From Fidelibacterota bacterium (GTDB lineage Bacteria > Fidelibacterota > UBA8477 > JABMPR01), in assembly GCA_030595455.1 (NCBI GenBank), contig JAUVDF010000035.1:1-7946 (forward strand): 7,946 nt of DNA, written 5' to 3'. The translations under genes were made by a program, and so were the position numbers. Each line of letters starts with the position of its first letter. Within the stretch, counting starts at the first letter, position 1. The notes below the pieces were generated by a model. It saw nothing but the letters and a program-made list of their open reading frames with translations. It searched no databases and had not been told where the DNA came from. Positions 4,655-7,946 of the stretch are shown piece by piece.

Positions 4655-6840
4655 GATTAGCTTCACATAGGGTCAGAGCATATTCGTTTTTAATTCTGAT
4701 CATATTACTTGGATACAACTCATGCTCATTGTCTGGGTTAAAACTGCGCTTACGACCTGTCCGTAAACTTATTAACAAAGAAAGAATGTATTGGACGGAT
4801 AAGGTTGAGTATCGCGGTGATGCCGGAACAGAGTTGGTTTATTATAAAAATGGTCGACCAGCATTAGAACGTAATTTTAACAAGCTTGGCCTACTTGAAT
4901 CAGTTCGTTATCTGGGGCGCAATGGCGCAGCCATCCGCTATGACTCTTTGGTCTATGCCGATGATGAATTGATCGCCGGATACTACTTTTCTGAACCAGG
5001 CCACCAGTTGATACTTCGATTCCTCAGCTATAAACAACAGGGACAACTTAGCCAGCGCTCCTGGTTTGGCGGTTTTGGAGAGCTGTTAAGCCGTGAATTC
5101 TTTTTGTTCGACCGGAATGGTCAGCGGCGCATGCGTATGATATTCGATAAACATGATGTGCTTCTGTATTCAGAGACCTTTCGCAAGGGAAGCGATCAAC
5201 TCGAGATCCAAAACGCCTATACCGGTATGGGGCTACTCGCAAATCAGATTCGACATACTGAGAATCAACAGCCCTATCGCTATGATTTTGATCAGTCCGG
5301 CCTGATCACTCGAATATCTCAACTTCATGCTGACGGTACTCCAGCTTGGTCCAGTGATCTATTCTATGATCCAAGTGGTGCCCTGGAACAAGCCAGTTTC
5401 ACTACAAATGACCGATTTCTCTTTACCTATCTGGGCGATTTGGAATTTTATAAAAAGTCGCTGCGTTCCTGGCAGCATCCCATGCAACCGAACATTAAAA
5501 CCCAAAGCTTCAAAATTGGACATCAAGACCCTTTTGTGGCTGAACGCACCGAGCTGACCGACGGCAAGCAACTCATCGAGTATCGCTTGCCTGGGAGTGG
5601 AGCCTTATTCAAGAGCAGTATTATTAGCGAGTCTGGCCAGGCGCTTTCTGATACCCTGTATGCCAGCCGTTCCGGGATTCAGCCAATCAGTGTTATTGCT
5701 TACGATACACTGGGCTTAGTTAGTGAAGAGATTACTTATAATCTGGCTGGGAACCCTAGTTGGCGTCATACCTGGTTCAGAGATAATGATCGCAGAGTGA
5801 TTAGAGAAGAACTGAGCGAATTACCTGATTCATTCACTGCGGCTGTAACTCGTTTTTATGATGGTTTGGGGCAACCCGCTTTTTCGGAAAGATTTAGTCG
5901 TCCTGATGCCTTTGATGGAACCTGGGTTTTTTATAATGGTGGCGGGATTAACAAAACATTATTCTACAATGACCAATCAGAGCTGACTGGATCATGGCTA
6001 TTCGCAGCCACTGAAGACACGCTTGAACCTGCTAGTTATGAAAGTATTGATTTCTTTAAAATTGAATCAAAGTATGGACCTGGAGATACCTTGACATCTC
6101 AACGCAGGTATACAAATGATGGGATTTTAAGCTGGGAGCTGTTTTTTAATGGTGAGGGTCAGCTATACCAGGAGATTCATCGGAAAAATGATGGCTCAAT
6201 CTACAAGGAAGTAAATTATGAGCCTGAGTCGAAACTAATTAAAGCCAATGTTTATGGTCCAATTGATGTTTATCAGGTAAACCCAGGAGCTGAATTACGT
6301 GGTGAATTAGCCTCAAGAATAATTACACGTCTTAATTCACAAGGCGAAACAGTTCAAATTATCTCAAAGAATTCCAATGATCAAACAGAGTGGGAAAAAC
6401 GTTATGCCTATCGCGATGGCCGCTTGGTGAAATCAGCTCAACTGGGAGCGGATGGAAAGCCAGTCGTCATAGCCAGCTATACCCATAATGAACTGGGACA
6501 GATATTAACTGAAAGAGGAGTTGATAAATTTGACTCTCTAGCACATTCGGTTGATTATAGTTACGATGAAAATAATCAACTGATCTGGAAGACTTTCTCC
6601 TCAAACTGGATGGGTACCTCAAGTTCCAACCGCTACTACTACGATGATCAAGATAGATTGCAAAGGACAGAAGTCATTGAAGCTCAGCGCTTTATTGAGG
6701 CGATTGAATATGCCTATTTTCCTGAATATTATTTGCGGGTAGCTACTCATTTAAACCCAGCAGGGGAAATTTTACGTAAGGAAATCGAAAATTACTTCGC
6801 AGGCAGTGTTTTTGATATAGGTGCTACCAAGGGTGAATAG
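4651..6840 (+). CDS. Large probable lipoprotein with many YD/MORN-like beta repeats
   Basis: This encodes 729 residues from a GTG start. Residues 1-24 are a signal sequence (basic RLASHRVR, core FLILIILLG) with Cys25 in GYNSC, a weak lipobox, so lipidation is likely but not certain. The remainder, about 50-715, is built of short units of roughly 20-25 residues with aromatic-basic strands and a D/N-G turn. Clear examples are YRYDFDQSG.ITRISQ (209), FYDPSGALEQASF (238), YDTLGLVSEEITYN (351), FFNGEGQLYQEIHRKNDG (498), YAYRDGRLVKSA (586), VDYSYDENNQLIWK (634) and YYYDDQDRLQRTEV (662). Such units resemble YD (RHS-like) and YwqK/MORN-like repeats, which form long beta structures. There is no RHS core-closing motif and no toxin-like end, so this is not a classic RHS polymorphic toxin. 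It is probably an exported surface or periplasmic scaffold or binding protein; the function is unknown. It is cotranscribed with the phosphodiesterase. Confidence 0.85.
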   Translation: MRLASHRVRAYSFLILIILLGYNSCSLSGLKLRLRPVRKLINKERMYWTDKVEYRGDAGTELVYYKNGRPALERNFNKLGLLESVRYLGRNGAAIRYDSLVYADDELIAGYYFSEPGHQLILRFLSYKQQGQLSQRSWFGGFGELLSREFFLFDRNGQRRMRMIFDKHDVLLYSETFRKGSDQLEIQNAYTGMGLLANQIRHTENQQPYRYDFDQSGLITRISQLHADGTPAWSSDLFYDPSGALEQASFTTNDRFLFTYLGDLEFYKKSLRSWQHPMQPNIKTQSFKIGHQDPFVAERTELTDGKQLIEYRLPGSGALFKSSIISESGQALSDTLYASRSGIQPISVIAYDTLGLVSEEITYNLAGNPSWRHTWFRDNDRRVIREELSELPDSFTAAVTRFYDGLGQPAFSERFSRPDAFDGTWVFYNGGGINKTLFYNDQSELTGSWLFAATEDTLEPASYESIDFFKIESKYGPGDTLTSQRRYTNDGILSWELFFNGEGQLYQEIHRKNDGSIYKEVNYEPESKLIKANVYGPIDVYQVNPGAELRGELASRIITRLNSQGETVQIISKNSNDQTEWEKRYAYRDGRLVKSAQLGADGKPVVIASYTHNELGQILTERGVDKFDSLAHSVDYSYDENNQLIWKTFSSNWMGTSSSNRYYYDDQDRLQRTEVIEAQRFIEAIEYAYFPEYYLRVATHLNPAGEILRKEIENYFAGSVFDIGATKGE

Positions 6841-6842
6841 TA

Positions 6843-6863
6843 GGCGAAAATTTTCACTTCGCC
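6843..6863 (+). other. Small inverted repeat after the repeat-protein gene
   Basis: GGCGAA at 6843-6848 and TTCGCC at 6858-6863 can pair as a 6-bp stem with a nine-base loop, starting two bases after the stop codon. No T run follows, so intrinsic termination is not well supported. It may mark the end of the transcript or be a stabilising hairpin. Confidence 0.35.
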
Positions 6864-6890
6864 GGAAGAATATCAATGAAATACTAACTG

Positions 6891-6904
6891 GCACCAAGGG
6901 GTGC
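6891..6904 (+). other. Short hairpin in the leader of the phosphatase gene
   Basis: GCACC (6891-6895) and GGTGC (6900-6904) can form a 5-bp stem with the loop AAGG. It sits about 20 bases before the ATG at 6924, which has no Shine-Dalgarno at the usual distance. The stem is short, so its meaning is uncertain. Confidence 0.3.
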
Positions 6905-6923
6905 AAAATGTTATGATACAGCA

Positions 6924-7712
6924 ATGATAAATCTACATACTCTCGCCACTGACGCTGCCCTCCAGGCAGGTAAAATTCTCCTCAAATATTATAAAAATTC
7001 CTACGAGATTCATGATAAGGGCTACCATAATCCAGTTACCACTGCCGATCATGAAGCAGATGCCTTTCTCAAAGATTTTCTCATGCAGGCTACTCCAGAT
7101 TTTGGGTGGTTATCTGAGGAAACAGTGGATTCTGAAGACCGTTTAGATAAGGAATTCGTGTGGATTGTTGATCCACTGGACGGTACCAAGGAATTTATTG
7201 AAGGAGTTCCTCATTTTGTAGTCTCAATTGGTCTGGTAAAAAATGGCACCCCAATATTAGGTGTACTGTATAACCCGGTTAAGGATGAATTGATCAGGAC
7301 TGATGAGTCCGGTGCAGTCTTGTTTAATGATAATAAAGTTGAGATTTGTCAGTTGGCAGAGTTGCAGGAAGCTGGGTGTTTAAACAGCCGTTCTGAAACT
7401 CGCCGTGGCTTGTGGGAACCCTGGGCCAACGAATTTCGTGAATTAGTACCTATTGGGAGTGTCGCCTATAAATTGGGACTGGTAGCTTCCGGGCAGCAGG
7501 ATTTCTTTGTGACCTTGCGCCCCAAAAATGAATGGGATGTATGTGCCGGCCATGCTCTACTTTTGGCCAATGGTGGTTGCCTGAAAATCAACACGGGTGA
7601 AGAGATTAAGTATAATCAGCGAAAAACAATAATTAAACCTGGCATGACAGGTGGTAACCAACATTTAGTTGATGCTTTTGTCCAAAGATTTAATGAGCGT
7701 GAAGGGAAATAA
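6924..7712 (+). CDS. cysQ: Inositol monophosphatase-family enzyme, probable 3'(2'),5'-bisphosphate nucleotidase (CysQ-like)
   Basis: This is a 262-residue cytoplasmic enzyme of the inositol monophosphatase superfamily, the usual length for CysQ. CysQ-type enzymes hydrolyse 3'-phosphoadenosine 5'-phosphate, a by-product of sulfate assimilation and of sulfo- or phosphopantetheinyl-transfer, to AMP and phosphate with Mg2+. The metal-site motifs are present: E65 in LSEET, D83 and D86 in WIVDPLDGTKEFIEG, and D205 in NEWDVCAGHALL. T39-T40-A41-D42 matches the N-terminal TxAD motif, and GSVAYKLGL (178-186) is the usual substrate-side loop. The DPLDGTKEF form is more typical of bisphosphate nucleotidases than of inositol or fructose phosphatases, which commonly have DPLDGTxNF, but substrate choice in this family is not settled by sequence. 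The ATG has no clear ribosome site and no earlier in-frame start is seen. thyX follows after one base. Confidence 0.9.
   Translation: MINLHTLATDAALQAGKILLKYYKNSYEIHDKGYHNPVTTADHEADAFLKDFLMQATPDFGWLSEETVDSEDRLDKEFVWIVDPLDGTKEFIEGVPHFVVSIGLVKNGTPILGVLYNPVKDELIRTDESGAVLFNDNKVEICQLAELQEAGCLNSRSETRRGLWEPWANEFRELVPIGSVAYKLGLVASGQQDFFVTLRPKNEWDVCAGHALLLANGGCLKINTGEEIKYNQRKTIIKPGMTGGNQHLVDAFVQRFNEREGK
7701..7706 (+). promoter_or_regulatory. Ribosome binding site for thyX
   Basis: GAAGGG ends seven bases before ATG 7714 and lies inside the end of the phosphatase gene. It supports this start and cotranscription. Confidence 0.65.
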
Positions 7713-7713
7713 T

Positions 7714-7946
7714 ATGAGCACGGATTCAAAACAATTTGAAGCCCACGATGTCCTGGAAGATGGGATCAGTTTTGTACGCCTGATCAATACCATGGGCTCC
7801 GATGTGGAGATCGTCAATGGTGCCCGGGTGTCTTTTGGAAAGCGACGGGAAGAACTGGATGAGAAAGATAAAGTTCTCATTCAATATTTAGCCGATGAAC
7901 GTCATACATCACCCTTCGAACACGTCGCCTTTACTTTTCATATCAA
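7714..7946 (+). CDS. thyX: Flavin-dependent thymidylate synthase ThyX (5' part, 77 complete codons)
   Basis: The gene starts one base after the phosphatase stop and runs off the window. ThyX makes dTMP from dUMP with FAD, NADPH and methylenetetrahydrofolate, and it replaces the unrelated ThyA in many bacteria. The visible part has the family's N-terminal features: the strand-helix opening ISFVRLINTMGSDVEIVNGA, then ARVSF at 37-41, a charged helix (REELDEKDKVLIQYL), and RHTSPFEHVAFTFHI at 63-77, which is the substrate/FAD-side SPFEH motif. The signature RHRxxSxNExSxR lies downstream, outside the window, so activity cannot be judged here. Pairing with the CysQ-like gene suggests a nucleotide-metabolism operon. 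Confidence 0.95.
   Translation, partial: MSTDSKQFEAHDVLEDGISFVRLINTMGSDVEIVNGARVSFGKRREELDEKDKVLIQYLADERHTSPFEHVAFTFHI

Noticed and set aside
4651..6840. RHS or polymorphic toxin.
   Set aside because: The YD-like units are degenerate, the protein is short for an RHS toxin, there is no core-closing motif or distinct C-terminal toxin domain, and no immunity gene follows.
6843..6863. Intrinsic terminator after the repeat-protein gene.
   Set aside because: The stem is only 6 bp with a nine-base loop and no T run follows, so it is kept only as an inverted repeat.

Overview
The window is 7.9 kb of gene-dense bacterial DNA, all of it coding on the + strand, with short intergenic gaps. At least four products carry Sec or lipoprotein signal peptides and one ends in a probable outer-membrane beta-barrel, so the host is almost certainly a diderm (Gram-negative) bacterium. 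The style of the exported proteins (Sm-like small-barrel domains with signal peptides, a 'PGLG..Y.G' membrane tail, YD/MORN-like repeat lipoproteins) together with a flavin-dependent thymidylate synthase recalls the Fibrobacteres-Chlorobi-Bacteroidetes neighbourhood, for example Neomarinimicrobiota. That placement is an inference from style, not a sequence match. No tRNA, rRNA, CRISPR array, insertion sequence or phage gene is visible.

Layout. (a) 1-273 is the 3' end of an unrecognised gene. (b) 274-445 is an AT-rich leader with a short tandem repeat and a strong Shine-Dalgarno. (c) 446-3175 is a tightly packed envelope cluster: an exported three-part protein (helical module, two Sm-like units, beta-barrel), a small exported Sm-like membrane protein, a possible 29-residue lipoprotein, and an exported YidD-like protein with a membrane tail. 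(d) After a 115-bp gap holding a perfect 7-bp dyad comes a second cluster, 3291-6840: a lipoprotein nucleotide pyrophosphatase/phosphodiesterase, a 32-residue single-span membrane protein, and a 729-residue repeat protein. The last two overlap by four bases (GTGA). (e) After an 83-bp gap with two small hairpins, a CysQ-type inositol-phosphatase-family gene (6924-7712) is followed one base later by the start of thyX, which runs off the window.

How the genes may work together. The first cluster looks like a cell-envelope set: two of its proteins share an extracytoplasmic Sm-like fold and a third carries a domain related to the membrane-insertion factor YidD. The second cluster places a periplasm-facing phosphodiesterase beside an uncharacterised repeat lipoprotein, with a tiny membrane protein coupled between them. 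The third group is ordinary nucleotide metabolism. The parts most likely to be undescribed are the two tiny genes, the exported YidD fusion, and the helical module in an exported barrel protein.
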